Shown here in pieces: positions 51,101 to 59,371 of a DNA stretch of 64,000 bases (positions within the stretch are counted from its first letter, which is position 1; each line of letters opens with the position of its first letter). Under the pieces are notes generated by a model, which saw nothing but the letters and a program-made list of their open reading frames with translations, was not told where the DNA came from and made no database searches. The stretch is from positions 62,001 through 126,000 of the forward strand of contig NZ_QPMH01000003.1 of assembly GCF_003344765.1 (NCBI RefSeq), read 5' to 3'. The position numbers and the translations under genes were made by a program. This DNA is from Ferruginivarius sediminum (GTDB lineage: Bacteria > Pseudomonadota > Alphaproteobacteria > Kiloniellales > Rhodovibrionaceae).

Positions 51101-53677
51101 GACCTGCACGGCTTCCGCCAGGACGCGACGCTGTGCCGGATCCTGGGTGGGCATTTCGCCGGCGTCGATACCGACTTCGACGGCCTGGACGACGCCACCG
51201 CCTTCGTCTGCGCCGCCATCGAGGCCTTTCCCGGTCACACGCCGGAGCAGTACGCCACGCGGCATCTGCTGATCGAGGGCAACCTGGATACGCTGCAGGA
51301 GATCGCCAAGCTTGCCGGTGACGAGGACATCCACCGCCTCTCCGCCGCGCTGGAGGGGCTGACCAGCTATCCCAACGTGCGGCTGGACGGGTTTATCGGC
51401 AAGCTGGACACCCGCGCCGACGACATCGAGGCCCTGGAACGGCAGATCACGGCCCTTGCCATCCGCGCCCACGTGCATCCGCGCGACCTGCCTAGAACGG
51501 CCGAGCGGGTGCGGGCCTGCGAAGACGTGCGTGCGCGGATCGACGACAATGCCACGGCCCGCGAGGCGCTGGGCCCGGCCTTCCAGGGCGTGCACACCGA
51601 CACCGCGATGCTGGGCGCCGCCATTGCCGCGGCGCGGACGGTCAAGACATCCGGCCTGCCGGACATCCTGGTGGAACACCTCTTCGCGGTGGACTACCCG
51701 GATCGTCTGGCCCGGTTCCGCGAGGCGGCGGGCGTCATCCGGAACAATTGCGGCGAGGTCGACAGCGCGATCGCCGACGTCGAGGCCATGCAGTGCCTGG
51801 ACCTGCGCGCCTTCGTCGCGGGCGACCCGGAAACCGCGCCCTTCCCCGGACTGATCGCCCGTCTGCAGCGCGCCGAGGCGCACGGCGACGCGCTGACGGC
51901 ATGGCGCGATTACCAGCACGCGCTGCGCGACGTGCGCGAGTTGGGCGCGGGCCCGGTGCTCGACGCCTACGACGCCGACAATCGCGACTACGAGGACCTC
52001 GACGCCGCCTATGAGCGTCAGCTTTTCCGCGCACTCACAACGCAGATCTACGAAACCTATCCCGAGCTGCGCGAAATGCAGGGCCGGCAGGCGGAGATGC
52101 GCGGCCGCTACCGCGACGGCCTGGCCCGGCTGCGGGAGATGCAGGCCGAACGCCTGCGCGCCGAACTGGCCAGCCGGGACAGCAGTAGCTTGACAAGCGA
52201 TCCGGTGCTGGCCGCGACAGGTGACGGCGAGAACGGTACGGGCGTGGATAGCACGGGCGCGTTGCCGGAGCTTTCCGTGCCCAGGCTGCTGTCCCGGCTC
52301 GGCGGCGCGATCCAGGCGGCAAAACCGTGTGTCATGGCCAGTCCGCGCGCGCTTGCGGAGCTCGCCCCGCCGGGCAGTGTTCAGTTCGACCTCGTCATCC
52401 TCGACGAAGCCTCGGGCATAAGCCCGGAGATGGCGCTGGGCTCCATTGCCCGCGCCCCGCAGGCGGTCATCATCGGCGACGCGGCGGCGCCGACGCCCGG
52501 CGGCACGAAGGACACGCTGCTTGGCCTGGCCCAGCGGCAGGGGTTCCCGCTCGTGCGTCTCTCCACGTACTACCGCGACGCGCGCAGCGGCCTGTTCGCG
52601 CTGGCCGGGCGGGCCTTCCACGACGACGGCCCCACCGTCTTCGCCGGACCGGACGACACCGTGCAGGAGCCGCCGCTTACCAGCCGGATGATCGTCACCG
52701 GCTGCTATCTTGCGGGCATGAACGTGCAGGAGGCCCAGAAGGTCGCGGAAGCGGGCATCGACATGCTGAAGCAGGACACCCGCCGCTCCCTGGGCGTCGT
52801 CGCGGCGAGCGAGGCGCAGGCCGACGTGATCCGCGACATCATGGACCGCCTGGCCGCCATGGACCCGGCGGCGGCCGCGCGCCTGTCCGACACGCGCGAG
52901 CGCGGCGACGGGCCGGAGCCGGTGTTCGTCAAGCCGCTGCAGGACATCCAGGGCGACGTCCGCGACGTGATCCTGTTCTCCGCCACCTACGGCCTGGATA
53001 TCGAGAGTGGCCGACTGGCCGGCCTCGACGGGCCGCTGACGGAGTCGGGCGGCGAGCGCTTCATTCCGGCCCTGCTCGGCGCCGCGCGGCAAAACCTGCA
53101 CATCGTCACCTCGATGCACCCGAGCGACCTGGACAACCCCGGCACGGCGGGCGCCGGCCTGCGGGCATTGCAAGAGCTTCTGGCGCTGGCCGCCGAGCCG
53201 CCCGCCGGCGCGCTCTCCGCGCGCTCGCTGGAGCGCAACGAGCCCGCCAGGATGCTGCGCCAGGAGATGGAAGCCAGGGGCTTCGCGGTCGATTCCAACG
53301 TCGGCGTCAACGGCCACCACCTCGACCTCGCCGTGCGCAGCCCAGCGAATCCGAAGGCCTACCTGCTTGGCATCGAGTTCGACGGCACCGGCTATCGCGC
53401 GGCCCCGGCGGTTCGGGACAGCGACGCCATGTGGCCGGCGGCGATGGAGCGCCTGGGCTGGCGCGTCGTGCGCATCTGGTCCAGCGACTGGCAGGCCGAT
53501 TTCGAGGCCGAGCTGGAAGCCCTGGAAAGCCACCTCCAGGAACTCGCCGCCGACGTCCCGCCCATGACCGGAACGGCCTCCGCCACGCCCGTCACCGTCG
53601 CCGCCTCCACGGACACCTCGGCGGGCGAAGCGGAGACGGCGGAACCCGTGAGGCAGGCTCGCTCTGCCGGGGAGTAG
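48182..53677 (+). CDS. DUF4011-type superfamily 1 helicase with C-terminal nuclease-like domain
   Basis: The 1831-residue protein starts at TTG 48182 (a second TTG at 48239 is possible). The N-terminal DUF4011-like part has DHPLLNFRHSERA. Walker A GAPGTGKS lies near residue 490, a long helical insertion follows, and Walker B LVILDEAS is near 1403. The C-terminus has HHLDLAV and LGIEFDG (about 1713-1732), then ERLGWRVVRIWSSDW, matching the MTES_1575 PD-(D/E)XK-like domain. The histidine usual after EFDG is arginine here. Such giant single-gene helicase-nucleases are often linked to phage defence; no partner gene is evident. Confidence 0.85.
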   Translation: MRPSHHTNSAAEECKGLKALDKPSTLHRAVEELEAIVARGEDNPAALASVCRELSSPATPRARHLLQRASDMLEQARSAERKRGRFGLRKLTRKTSSEPAPPPPEAPRDPLEAAFEARRLRLLKLENDHPLLNFRHSERAATHLRLIHHAPDVLMSALRGGAALRFEPLPVSEGRPEDESDDDFLLTLAETRASDPAYLKEAARLDSEAGGPDEEWRLECELRDRVRRSMGLPDCPSPTPKSLTAYAEAQGLLPRYELPESANAEADGGTPETARTLLFPDSLEHRIFTLTAVEERMRAEHGASTLFAAFGFLEWRESERAYRKMLAPLLLYPVRVERRDVADGGGDVLRGTGAPTRVNPILRDRLAHDFGIELPSFTSDDTPEAYLARMNEKVCRNRGRWKVRRFVTVGLFDTGHSALFNELDPAHWPAARPPHTHRVIAGLLGEGAGTPATTGEAETASPSPIPVVDADSGQVSAMRRVRAGESIAVTGAPGTGKSQTIANLIADATAQGKRTLVVANKSAALDTVKARLDGLGLGACILPLHGAHSRPAAIRRALATQAEPAPDAPSEPEVAALRDEVDELERRLVRNAELLSATFGNLGKTIAELFWSEIRTREHTGLPDSIEHTDLPGAADVAPEGMTQAKAALRTLEQNGRVFIDDYGGIDNHPWHGVDEPSLSDGDLDRLRSMVAAWCAALRNLHGTASALPGPADTIPAVADARRFAAAVETLPGPEEPADTAVFAALRDDERLNAAETLHADLRQHAERIETLSADTTEPYALDGHAAELEAAAEEAARLDVAATPCSDLADVTADFRTQAEHWRRMVAAAKRLMRLAELPGEATPALVSPLLAAARRARDAETRTLRLRLRALADPDVQAELARGRKEKAALDARVEELGTTFHIPADAPEEAEKLRAHAAALTQERFLMNLRPSVRRAKRRYKALVREKGAHKKVERGRMAADMETVATLVADLHGFRQDATLCRILGGHFAGVDTDFDGLDDATAFVCAAIEAFPGHTPEQYATRHLLIEGNLDTLQEIAKLAGDEDIHRLSAALEGLTSYPNVRLDGFIGKLDTRADDIEALERQITALAIRAHVHPRDLPRTAERVRACEDVRARIDDNATAREALGPAFQGVHTDTAMLGAAIAAARTVKTSGLPDILVEHLFAVDYPDRLARFREAAGVIRNNCGEVDSAIADVEAMQCLDLRAFVAGDPETAPFPGLIARLQRAEAHGDALTAWRDYQHALRDVRELGAGPVLDAYDADNRDYEDLDAAYERQLFRALTTQIYETYPELREMQGRQAEMRGRYRDGLARLREMQAERLRAELASRDSSSLTSDPVLAATGDGENGTGVDSTGALPELSVPRLLSRLGGAIQAAKPCVMASPRALAELAPPGSVQFDLVILDEASGISPEMALGSIARAPQAVIIGDAAAPTPGGTKDTLLGLAQRQGFPLVRLSTYYRDARSGLFALAGRAFHDDGPTVFAGPDDTVQEPPLTSRMIVTGCYLAGMNVQEAQKVAEAGIDMLKQDTRRSLGVVAASEAQADVIRDIMDRLAAMDPAAAARLSDTRERGDGPEPVFVKPLQDIQGDVRDVILFSATYGLDIESGRLAGLDGPLTESGGERFIPALLGAARQNLHIVTSMHPSDLDNPGTAGAGLRALQELLALAAEPPAGALSARSLERNEPARMLRQEMEARGFAVDSNVGVNGHHLDLAVRSPANPKAYLLGIEFDGTGYRAAPAVRDSDAMWPAAMERLGWRVVRIWSSDWQADFEAELEALESHLQELAADVPPMTGTASATPVTVAASTDTSAGEAETAEPVRQARSAGE

Positions 53678-53915
53678 GCCGGGCAGACGACTGTTTATCG
53701 TTTATCGCCAGCCCCTCTTGGCTCCACGGAGGGGGGAGCTGTCCGCGAAGCGGATTGAAGGGCGATCCACGCCCACCTCACCCCCGACCCGCCGCCCCGT
53801 AACATCATGTTGACGGATGATGACGAATGATGACGTTTGCAAACGGTAACGGAATCTCCTGCGGCGGCGTCGGTTCCTGGCTCATGCATTGCTCCCGTCG
53901 GTTCGTCGTGCAAAG

Positions 53916-54032
53916 TCGGACGGGCAGCGTAGCGGGACGGTGCTGCGGTTCTGGAACAATGAAGTGCTGGAGAACATCGAGGGCGTGATGGAGCGGATTC
54001 TGGCGGCCATCCACGAGCGGCGACGGCCGTGA
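53916..54032 (+). pseudogene. DUF559 endonuclease-domain protein, 3' fragment
   Basis: Thirty-eight codons end at a stop at 54030-54032. The translation includes VLRFWNNEVLENIEGVMERI, the characteristic C-terminal segment of the DUF559 (Vsr/MutH-like) domain. No matching upstream part or start codon is present, so it is a decayed remnant. It lies just behind the helicase-nuclease gene, whose C-terminal domain is of a related fold. Confidence 0.65.
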
Positions 54033-54033
54033 T

Positions 54034-54074
54034 CCCCCTCAACCTGTCCCTCTCCCCCGACGCGGGGGAGAGGG
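54034..54074 (+). repeat. REP-like palindromic element, copy 1
   Basis: CCCTCAACCTGTCC is followed by CTCTCCCCCGACGCGGGGGAGAG, a strong hairpin. The same unit occurs in opposite orientation 70 bases away. The composition suggests a dispersed intergenic repeat of the host genome. Confidence 0.65.
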
Positions 54075-54143
54075 GGCCATAAACGCACCTCTCCAGCTAC
54101 ACCGCACCATATGCGCCGAGTAGCCGTCCCCCCTCGATTATCG

Positions 54144-54186
54144 TCCCTTCTCCCCCGCGTCGGGGGAGAAGGACAGGTTGAGGGGG
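54144..54186 (-). repeat. REP-like palindromic element, copy 2 (inverted)
   Basis: CTTCTCCCCCGCGTCGGGGG is followed by AGAAGGACAGGTTGAGGG. Its reverse complement matches copy 1 at nearly every position. The facing pair could form a larger cruciform and would end transcription of the convergent genes around it. Confidence 0.65.
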
Positions 54187-54206
54187 AAGCCGCAAACCCA
54201 CCGACC

Positions 54207-55358
54207 TCACCCTTGCAGCCACTTCCGCAGCCGCTTCGCCGCCTCGGCCATTTCGGCTTCGGGGCCGGCGAAGGAGAAGCGCATGTAGCGGCGGCCGCGT
54301 GCCGGGTCGAAGTCGATGCCGGGGGTGGCGGCGACGCCGGTTTGGGCCAGCATGCGCTTGCAGAAATCCTGGCTGTCGTCGCTCAGGTGGCCGATGTCGG
54401 CGTAGATGTAGAACGCGCCGTCGGCAGGGGCCAGCTTGTCGAAGCCGGCCTTGGGCAGTTCTTCCAGCAGCAGGTCGCGGTTGCGGCGATAGCCGGCGAC
54501 GACGAGGTCCAGTTCCTCGTGGCAGTCCATCGCCGCCAGCCCGGCCGCCTGCGAGACGGCCGGCGGGGAGATGTAGAGGTTCTGGCCCAGGCACTCCACC
54601 GGACGCCGCAGGTCGTCGGGCAGCACCAGCCAGCCCAGCCGCCAGCCGGTCATGGCGTAATACTTGGAGAACGAGTTCACGACGATCGCGTCGTCGCCGA
54701 ACTCCAGCGCCGAGACCGCGCGGCCGGTGAACTCGATCCCGTGGTAGATCTCGTCCGAGATCAGGCGGATGCCGCGCGCCCGGCAGGCGTCCACCAGTGC
54801 CTGCATCGCGCCCTGGTCCAGCATGGTGCCGGTCGGATTGGAGGGGCTGGCCACGATCAGGCCGTCGATCCCGCCCTCGACCTTGTCCAGCAGCTCCGGC
54901 GTCGGCTGGAAGCGATGCTCCGGCCCGGTCTCCAGCCACACCGGCTCCAGGCCCAGCGCGCTGAGGATATTGCGATAGGCTGGGTAGCCCGGTGCCGCCA
55001 GCGCCACGCGGTCGCCGACGTCGAAGGCGCCGACGAAAGCCAGCATGAACGCGGCGGAGGAGCCGGTCGTCACCATGACGCTTGCCGGATCAACGCCGAC
55101 GCCATAGGCCCCGCGGTAGTGAAGGGCGATACGCTCGCGCAGCTCGGGATAGCCGCAGGCGTCGGTGTAGCCGAGCCGCTCGGAACGCAGCGCCCGCTCC
55201 GCCGCGCGGATGGCGCCCTCGGGCGCGCCGTGGCCGGGCTGCCCCACCTCCAGGTGCAGCACGTCGCCGCCCGCCGCCGCCCGTTCGTTCGCCGCGCGCA
55301 TCACATCCATCACGATGAAGGGCGACACGCCCGCCCTGTTGGAGACCTTCAACGCCAT
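54207..55358 (-). CDS. Class I/II PLP aminotransferase (AspC/AraT-like)
   Basis: The protein has 383 residues from ATG 55358 (MALKVSNRAG); the longer frame overlaps the next gene. VTTGSSAAFMLAF is the PLP phosphate loop, VASPSNPTGTML and LISDEIYHGI give the substrate arginine-side loop and the aspartate-containing strand, and NSFSKYYAMTGWRLGW carries the Schiff-base lysine. It exchanges amino groups among aspartate, aromatic or branched amino acids and 2-oxo acids; exact specificity is not readable. It follows the gamma-glutamyltransferase gene on the same strand after 28 bases. Confidence 0.92.
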   Translation of the reverse strand: MALKVSNRAGVSPFIVMDVMRAANERAAAGGDVLHLEVGQPGHGAPEGAIRAAERALRSERLGYTDACGYPELRERIALHYRGAYGVGVDPASVMVTTGSSAAFMLAFVGAFDVGDRVALAAPGYPAYRNILSALGLEPVWLETGPEHRFQPTPELLDKVEGGIDGLIVASPSNPTGTMLDQGAMQALVDACRARGIRLISDEIYHGIEFTGRAVSALEFGDDAIVVNSFSKYYAMTGWRLGWLVLPDDLRRPVECLGQNLYISPPAVSQAAGLAAMDCHEELDLVVAGYRRNRDLLLEELPKAGFDKLAPADGAFYIYADIGHLSDDSQDFCKRMLAQTGVAATPGIDFDPARGRRYMRFSFAGPEAEMAEAAKRLRKWLQG

Positions 55359-55386
55359 TGCCGTTCCCCTGTCGCGGCCGTCGTCG

Positions 55387-57057
55387 TCATTGTGCCCGCA
55401 CCGCAAGGCCGTGAGCGCGCGGGTCGGTCGCCTGCTGGCACAGTTCCGGCGCGTTGCGTGGCCCGCGCGGACAGTAGATCGCGTTGATCCGCCCCTGCGC
55501 CGCGCCGGGCCGCAAATGGTGGTCGCGCCTGCCCAGGCCGTCGAGGACCGCCGGGGGCACGCCGGCCTCGTATTCCACGACGTCCGGCTCACCGGGATGA
55601 TGCAGCCGCGCCAGCGCCAGCAGGTCGCGCAGCCGCACGCGGTCCGCGCGCTCGTCCCCGCCGTCCGAAACCAGCGTGGTCTTGCCCGTCGGGAATTGGT
55701 TGCGGTCGATCTTCTCGCCCAGGCTCTCCAGCGGGCTCAACGCCTGGACCAGAGCGAACTGTCCCGACGCACCGCCAGCCGCGCTGGCCGCAAGATAGCC
55801 GGTGCCGGTGAAGGGATTGGCGACGATAGCCGGGGCAAGGCCCGCACCCGCCGCCGCCTCACTCGCGCTGCCCGCAAGCAGGATGCCGGTGCCCTGGGCC
55901 TGCTTCCCGCTGCCGAACAGGCCGTTCATGGTGAAGGCGCAGGCGACCATGTTGCCGAAGCGGTCGACCGCCGTCAGGCCCGCCGTGGGCGCGTTCTCCG
56001 CCACCGAGCGCGGCGCCGGGCGCAACGCGGCCGCCGGCGTTGCCCGCTGCCGGTCGACGTCGTCCAGCAGCGCCTCGACGGCGGCCTCGTCGACGAGACT
56101 TTTCGTTTCCGGCCGCTGTGAGGCGGGCGTGCCCATCCAGGCGCGCTGTTCCGAGAGCGCGCGCTTCCACGCCTCGACCAGGAAGTGCGCGCGCGCCGGC
56201 GAGGTCGGATCGTCCATATCCGGCCCCTCCGCGGCCATCGCCCAAAGCTGGCCCAGCCCCAGGCCGCCCATCGCCGGCGGCGGCGGCAGGTAGAGGCGGT
56301 GGTCGTCGAAGGGCACCGCGATCGGCTCGACATAAGCCGCTTTATAGCCGCGCAGGTCGCCATCGCTCAGCGGCGCGCCGGCTTGTTGCGCGGCCTGTGC
56401 GAACCGCCTGGCGAAATTTCCGACGTAGAGATAACCGGCCCCGCGCCCGCGTATCCCGGCCAGCGCGGCCGACAGCTCCGGCTGGCTTATGCGGTCGCCG
56501 ACGGCCGGCAGGCTGCCGTCGCGGCGCAGGTAGAGGCTGCGCGCCGCCTCGGTGAGCGTGCCCTGCCCCGCCTCCAGGTCGGTGTGGAATGCCCGGCTGA
56601 CTTGATAGCCGAAGCGGGCCAGCCGCTCGGCGGGGGAGACCACCTGCGCCCAGGACTGCAGTCCATAACGCGCGTGCAGCGCCGCCATGCCGCGCGCCAG
56701 CCCCGGCACCGTTGCGCCCCTCGCGTTCCGCCTCGGCAGGAACAGCAGCGCCTCCGTCGCTTTCTCGCCACGTTTATGGACCACACAGGCACCGCCGCCG
56801 CCCAGCCCGACGCGCGAGGGCAGGGTGACGGTCATGGTGAAGGCCATGGCCGTTGCCGCATCGACGGCATTGCCGTTCTGGCCCAGTATGTCGCGTCCGA
56901 CCAGGGCCGCGCGCGGCTCGTCGGCGGCGGCGATGCCGGCGAAGCCGGACACCGTCTCGATTTTCGCGACCTCCGGCTCGTCGGTGGAGGAGCAGGCCGC
57001 AAGGCCCGTCGCCGCGACGGCCAGGGCCGTCAGGCAGGATGTCATGAAGCGATGCAT
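55387..57057 (-). CDS. Gamma-glutamyltransferase-family lipoprotein
   Basis: The protein has 556 residues from ATG 57057 (MHRFMTSCL). The signal ends in a lipobox, TGLAAC, so it is probably lipid-anchored in the periplasm. GRDILGQNGNAVDAATAMAF and RVGLGGGGACVVH match the large-subunit start of Ntn-hydrolase GGTs. The autocleavage threonine region appears as NAPTAGLTAVDRFGNMVA, less canonical than TTHxSVxD. It would cleave gamma-glutamyl bonds or act on related amides. It is divergent from the M48 protease gene, with only 36 bases between starts. Confidence 0.86.
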   Translation of the reverse strand: MHRFMTSCLTALAVAATGLAACSSTDEPEVAKIETVSGFAGIAAADEPRAALVGRDILGQNGNAVDAATAMAFTMTVTLPSRVGLGGGGACVVHKRGEKATEALLFLPRRNARGATVPGLARGMAALHARYGLQSWAQVVSPAERLARFGYQVSRAFHTDLEAGQGTLTEAARSLYLRRDGSLPAVGDRISQPELSAALAGIRGRGAGYLYVGNFARRFAQAAQQAGAPLSDGDLRGYKAAYVEPIAVPFDDHRLYLPPPPAMGGLGLGQLWAMAAEGPDMDDPTSPARAHFLVEAWKRALSEQRAWMGTPASQRPETKSLVDEAAVEALLDDVDRQRATPAAALRPAPRSVAENAPTAGLTAVDRFGNMVACAFTMNGLFGSGKQAQGTGILLAGSASEAAAGAGLAPAIVANPFTGTGYLAASAAGGASGQFALVQALSPLESLGEKIDRNQFPTGKTTLVSDGGDERADRVRLRDLLALARLHHPGEPDVVEYEAGVPPAVLDGLGRRDHHLRPGAAQGRINAIYCPRGPRNAPELCQQATDPRAHGLAVRAQ

Positions 57058-57093
57058 GAACGTCTTCCGGTCCGATTGAAACCACGCCCCGCG

Positions 57094-58491
57094 ATGGCTA
57101 GGTTCTTCGTGAAGCACAGGGTTGCCGTCTTGCGCAAGAGCAGACCCCTCACGGCCGTCATTGTTATCCTCCTGGCGCTCGCCTGGATAGTGCTGCCGCT
57201 GCGCGCGCAGGCGCAGCAGATGCGCTTCATCCGCGACGCCGAGGTGGAGCATACGATCCGCGCCTATGCCACGCCGATGTTCGGGGCCGCCGGCCTCGAT
57301 CCCTCGGCGATCGACGTCTACCTCGTCAACGACAACACCCTGAACGCCTTCGTCGCCGGCGGCATGAACCTGTTCCTGCACACCGGCCTGCTTCGCGCCG
57401 CATCGGGGCCGATGCAGGTGATGGGCGTGATCGCCCACGAAGCGGGCCACATCGCCGGCGGGCATCTGGCCAGCCGTCGGAAGGAACTGGAGAGCACGGT
57501 TCCGGCGATGATCGCCAGCACCCTCCTGGGCCTCGCCGCCGGGGTGGTGACGGGGCGCGGCGACGTCGGCATCGCGGTGGCCCGCGCCGGCCAGGGCGCC
57601 GCCATCACGAACCTGCTGTCATACACCCGCAGCCAGGAAGGCTCGGCCGACCAGGCGGCGGTCACCTACATGAACCAGGCCGGCTACTCGCCGGAGGGCC
57701 TGCTGGCGTTCATGGAGGTGCTGGAGGGCCAGGAGGTGCTGCTGACGAACAACCAGGACCCGTACCTGCGCACCCATCCGCTGACCGGCGACCGGATCGA
57801 GTTCCTGCGCCGCGCGGTCAAGGAGTCGCCCTACACGGGCCAGGACGCGCCGACGCGGCTGAGAGCGATGCACGCGCGCATGGTGGCCAAGCTGGACGGC
57901 TTCCTGGACGCGCCGCGCAAGACGCTGCGCAAGTACGAAGGCGAGACGACGCTGGCCGCGCGCTATGCCCGCGCCATCGCGCACTACCGCGAGCCGGACC
58001 TGGACAAGGCGCTGGAGATCCTGGACGGGCTGCTCGCCGAGCACCCGGACGATCCGTACTTCCACGAACTGAAGGGGCAGATGCTGTTCGAGCACGGCCG
58101 GGTGGAGCAGGCGCTCGACTCCTATCGCAGGGCGGTCGAGCTTCGGCCCGGCGAGCCGCTGATCCGCCTGGCGCTGGCGGAGGCCCAGCTTCAGACCAAT
58201 GACCCGAAGTTGAACGGTCCGGCCCTGGACAACGTTCAGCGCGTGCTGAACAGTGAGGGCAACAATGCCTTCGCCTGGCGGCTGGCGGCGATCGCGCACG
58301 GAAGGGCCGGGAACACCGGCATGACAGCGCTGTCGCTTTCCGAGGGTGCGATGGCCAGGGGCGACATGCGCACCGCGCGCGAGCAGGCGGTGCGCGCGCA
58401 GAAGCTGCTGGAGGAGCACTCGCCGGCGTGGCTGCGCGCGCAGGACATCCAGCGCGAGGCGGAGCGCCGCCTGAAGAAGCGAGAGGGCTGA
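57094..58491 (+). CDS. M48-family metalloprotease with TPR domain (BepA-like)
   Basis: The protein has 465 residues from ATG 57094; the much longer frame upstream is antisense to the GGT gene. An N-terminal membrane or signal segment ends near LRAQAQ. The zinc motif is HEAGH (VIAHEAGHIAGGHLASR), and the third ligand is the glutamate in QEGSADQAAV. C-terminal TPR-like repeats (about 275-460; ALDSYRRAVELRPGEP) bind substrates. BepA/YfgC homologues guard outer-membrane protein assembly by degrading misfolded barrels. Confidence 0.92.
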   Translation: MARFFVKHRVAVLRKSRPLTAVIVILLALAWIVLPLRAQAQQMRFIRDAEVEHTIRAYATPMFGAAGLDPSAIDVYLVNDNTLNAFVAGGMNLFLHTGLLRAASGPMQVMGVIAHEAGHIAGGHLASRRKELESTVPAMIASTLLGLAAGVVTGRGDVGIAVARAGQGAAITNLLSYTRSQEGSADQAAVTYMNQAGYSPEGLLAFMEVLEGQEVLLTNNQDPYLRTHPLTGDRIEFLRRAVKESPYTGQDAPTRLRAMHARMVAKLDGFLDAPRKTLRKYEGETTLAARYARAIAHYREPDLDKALEILDGLLAEHPDDPYFHELKGQMLFEHGRVEQALDSYRRAVELRPGEPLIRLALAEAQLQTNDPKLNGPALDNVQRVLNSEGNNAFAWRLAAIAHGRAGNTGMTALSLSEGAMARGDMRTAREQAVRAQKLLEEHSPAWLRAQDIQREAERRLKKREG

Positions 58492-58573
58492 GAGCAGGCC
58501 GACGCGAATCCTCCGCCTCGCTGATCGGAAATATTGGCGCCGCCGGGCGCCCAGGGGAAATCAGACCAGGAGC

Positions 58574-59371
58574 ATGCCGATGTTTCGTCTTGCCCAGCGC
58601 GGCCTCGCGGCCGCCGTCATGATACTTGCGGCCGCCGCGCTGCCCGCCGCCGCCCAGCAGCAGAGCGAGCCCACGGAAGTGCCGGAGAGCCTGAGCGGGC
58701 CGTTCGACGCGAACGAGACGAAGGCGATCCAGGGCATCATCCGCGACTACCTTCTGGAGAACCCGGAAGTCATCATGGAGGCGGTCGAGATCCTGCGCGA
58801 GCGCCAGCGTCAGGCGGAGGCGCAACAGCGCGAAGGCGCCATCAAGGCCCACAAGGCGGCGCTGACCGATCCCGGCCCTCTGCCCGTGCTCGGCAATCCC
58901 GATGGCGACGTCACCATCGTGGAGTTCTTCGATTACCGTTGCCCGTACTGCCGCAGCGTCGCCGACGACCTCATGGAGACAGTGGAGGCCGACGGCAACG
59001 TGCGGCTGGTGATGAAGGAGTATCCCATCCTGGGCGAGGAATCGGTCGCCGCCGCACGCGTCGCCATCGCCACCGCCGCGCAGGGCAAGTACGCCGAGTT
59101 CCACCACACGCTGCTCACCGAGGTGCGGGACATCAGCGGCGAAAAGGCCCTCAAGCTGGCCGAGAGCATGGGCCTCGACATGGACAAGCTGAAGGCGGAC
59201 ATGAACGACACCTGGGTAGACGAGGAACTGCGCCGCACCTTCAGTCTGGCGCAGGCCCTGTCGGTGAGCGGCACGCCGGCCTTCATCGTCGGCAACAAGA
59301 TGGCGCCCGGCGCCGTCCCCGCCGAGCGCCTGAAGCAGATGATCGCCCAGGCCCGCAAGCAGCAGAGCTAG
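58574..59371 (+). CDS. DsbA-family thiol oxidoreductase, ScsC/Com1-like
   Basis: The 265-residue periplasmic protein has a signal peptide (to about residue 28, ending PAAAQQ). A helical N-terminal part with YLLENPEVIMEAVEIL is typical of Com1/ScsC-type proteins and mediates oligomerisation. The thioredoxin active site is FDYRCPYCRS (CPYC), and the cis-proline is in SGTPAFIVGNK. It probably isomerises or oxidises disulfides. It lies about 80 bases after the M48 gene and overlaps the convergent M15 peptidase gene by four bases. Confidence 0.92.
   Translation: MPMFRLAQRGLAAAVMILAAAALPAAAQQQSEPTEVPESLSGPFDANETKAIQGIIRDYLLENPEVIMEAVEILRERQRQAEAQQREGAIKAHKAALTDPGPLPVLGNPDGDVTIVEFFDYRCPYCRSVADDLMETVEADGNVRLVMKEYPILGEESVAAARVAIATAAQGKYAEFHHTLLTEVRDISGEKALKLAESMGLDMDKLKADMNDTWVDEELRRTFSLAQALSVSGTPAFIVGNKMAPGAVPAERLKQMIAQARKQQS

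Larger units (their letters stand above)
53678..54206. other. Intergenic stretch with a DUF559 fragment and inverted palindromic repeats
   Basis: The 529 bases contain the tail of a lost DUF559 gene (53916-54032) and a pair of inverted REP-like palindromes (54034-54074 and 54144-54186). The start, around 53690-53800, shows only a repeated GTTTATC and no gene. Confidence 0.5.

Noticed and set aside
48191..53533. Very long minus-strand open frame opposite the helicase gene
   Set aside because: High-GC antisense frames are often open. The plus strand has Walker motifs and a nuclease domain, while the minus translation is low-complexity Arg/Gly/Ala/His.
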